Below, one piece after another: positions 63,583 to 64,000 of a stretch of 64,000 nucleotides of DNA. The DNA lies in the NCBI GenBank assembly GCA_964518335.1, contig CAZFDT010000023.1, forward strand, positions 1-64,000, written 5' to 3'. Numbering within the stretch: the first letter of the stretch is position 1; each line of letters starts with the position of its first letter. Origin of the DNA: CAZFDT01 sp964518335. Its GTDB lineage: Bacteria; Planctomycetota; Phycisphaerae; Phycisphaerales; Phycisphaeraceae. The position numbers and the translations under genes were made by a program. The notes beneath the pieces were generated by a model. The model was given only the letters and a program-made list of their open reading frames with translations, did not search any database and had not been told where the DNA came from.

Positions 63583-64000
63583 TCACTTGCGCATCGCGGC
63601 AGCCGTGGCGTCGTCGCGGACGACCTTGATGTCGTCGGTGCTCCAGTCGCGCGCGTTGTCGCCGTTGCGGTGGGGCGGTGTGACGATGCCGGCGGTCACG
63701 TCGCCCAGCTCCTTCATGTCGAGGTCGTCGCGGGCGTAGGCGGAGCTGGCATCGGAAAAGACGGCGGCGGCGAGCACGCCCGAGCCCAGGTTCTCCAGGT
63801 CGCTGTCGCCCACGACCTCGTCGCCGGTGGTGCGGTTGAAGATGACCCCCAGCACCTGGGCGCCGACCATCTTGAGGTAGGAGCGCATCTTGTCGTAGCC
63901 GGCCTGCGACTGGCCGGGCGAGATCACCGCCACGGCGCCGTCGCACTTGGCGGTGACGAGCAGGGCCTCGACGCTGCCGGGGATGGGGCCGGTGTCGAAG
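63583..64000 (-). CDS. BY-kinase/capsular tyrosine-kinase ATPase, partial (5' end outside window)
   Basis: The C-terminal 138 or so codons of a P-loop ATPase of the BY-kinase/Wzc or CpsD type. The part FDTGPIPGSVEALLVTAKCD matches the DxPP-type Walker region after motif A' and B (DTPPVLGSxDALxL), and AVISPGQSQAGYDKM leads into MVGAQVLGVIFNRT, typical of the end of this domain. No Tyr cluster is visible at the C-terminus (only one Tyr, in SSAYARDD). It is convergent with the exopolysaccharide operon and probably controls chain length or export. Confidence 0.7.
   Translation of the reverse strand, partial: FDTGPIPGSVEALLVTAKCDGAVAVISPGQSQAGYDKMRSYLKMVGAQVLGVIFNRTTGDEVVGDSDLENLGSGVLAAAVFSDASSAYARDDLDMKELGDVTAGIVTPPHRNGDNARDWSTDDIKVVRDDATAAAMRK

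Overview
The window is high-GC (roughly two thirds G+C) bacterial chromosome, most likely from a planctomycete of the Phycisphaerae type. The evidence is an H-X9-DG pseudopilin (24838-25560), a large leftward type IV pilus/type II secretion operon with several pseudopilins and two PilB-type ATPases, an LptE/BamD outer-membrane pair, a SecD-SecF fusion, and PBP2/RodA wall synthesis. I see no rRNA, tRNA, CRISPR array, transposase or phage gene. The assignment rests on gene content only.

Layout. 1-6200: a truncated membrane protein, a small ORF, a stand-alone CpaF-family ATPase, a GT-C glycosyltransferase of different base composition, a lipoprotein and a zinc-ribbon protein. 6217-20114 (minus): the secretion/pilus operon, in transcription order PilB2, PilT, PilB1, PilC, five pseudopilin-like proteins and a 1024-residue PilX/GspK-like protein. 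20259-26659: a WHy-type lipoprotein, a four-helix-bundle (S23/Avd-like) gene inside a large inverted repeat, nadB, a SAM methyltransferase, a putative surface metal-binding operon, and a two-gene nucleotidyltransferase module joined to ftsH. 26656-33562: ftsH, bamD-lptE, a lone atpC, and PBP2. 33656-44183: rodA, rsmG, and metabolic and housekeeping genes including ilvD and tgt. 44180-49899: yajC-secDF and a CvrA-type antiporter. 50042-52211: an exported protein and a kinase-like protein. 52710-63572: a tightly overlapped exopolysaccharide operon (initiating sugar transferase, TagA/WecG transferase, flippase-GT2 fusion, Wzy/ligase, GT4, nucleotidyltransferase, epimerase, aminotransferase, deacetylase), with the C-terminal part of a convergent BY-kinase-like gene at the right edge.

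The most unusual signal is a set of short-tandem-repeat hairpins scattered between genes. Each copy has its own 6-12 base repeat unit, yet the layout recurs: a repeat arm, a short spacer, and a complementary arm. Several copies abut the start codon of the next gene (nadB, rodA, rsmG, secDF). One copy carries a four-helix-bundle gene as its spacer. One is inserted in frame in the zinc loop of tgt, adding exactly 25 residues. A different hairpin, built on GGCGTAAGCCCGC, lies in frame in the signal-peptide region of lptE. This looks like an undescribed mobile-element or hairpin system with a four-helix-bundle protein as its candidate trans factor.

Two other genome-wide signals stand out. At least six genes have a TAnnnT box 5-8 bases before ATG, suggesting leaderless or very short-leader transcripts. 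The 9-mer GCTGCAGTG occurs nine times in mixed reading frames.
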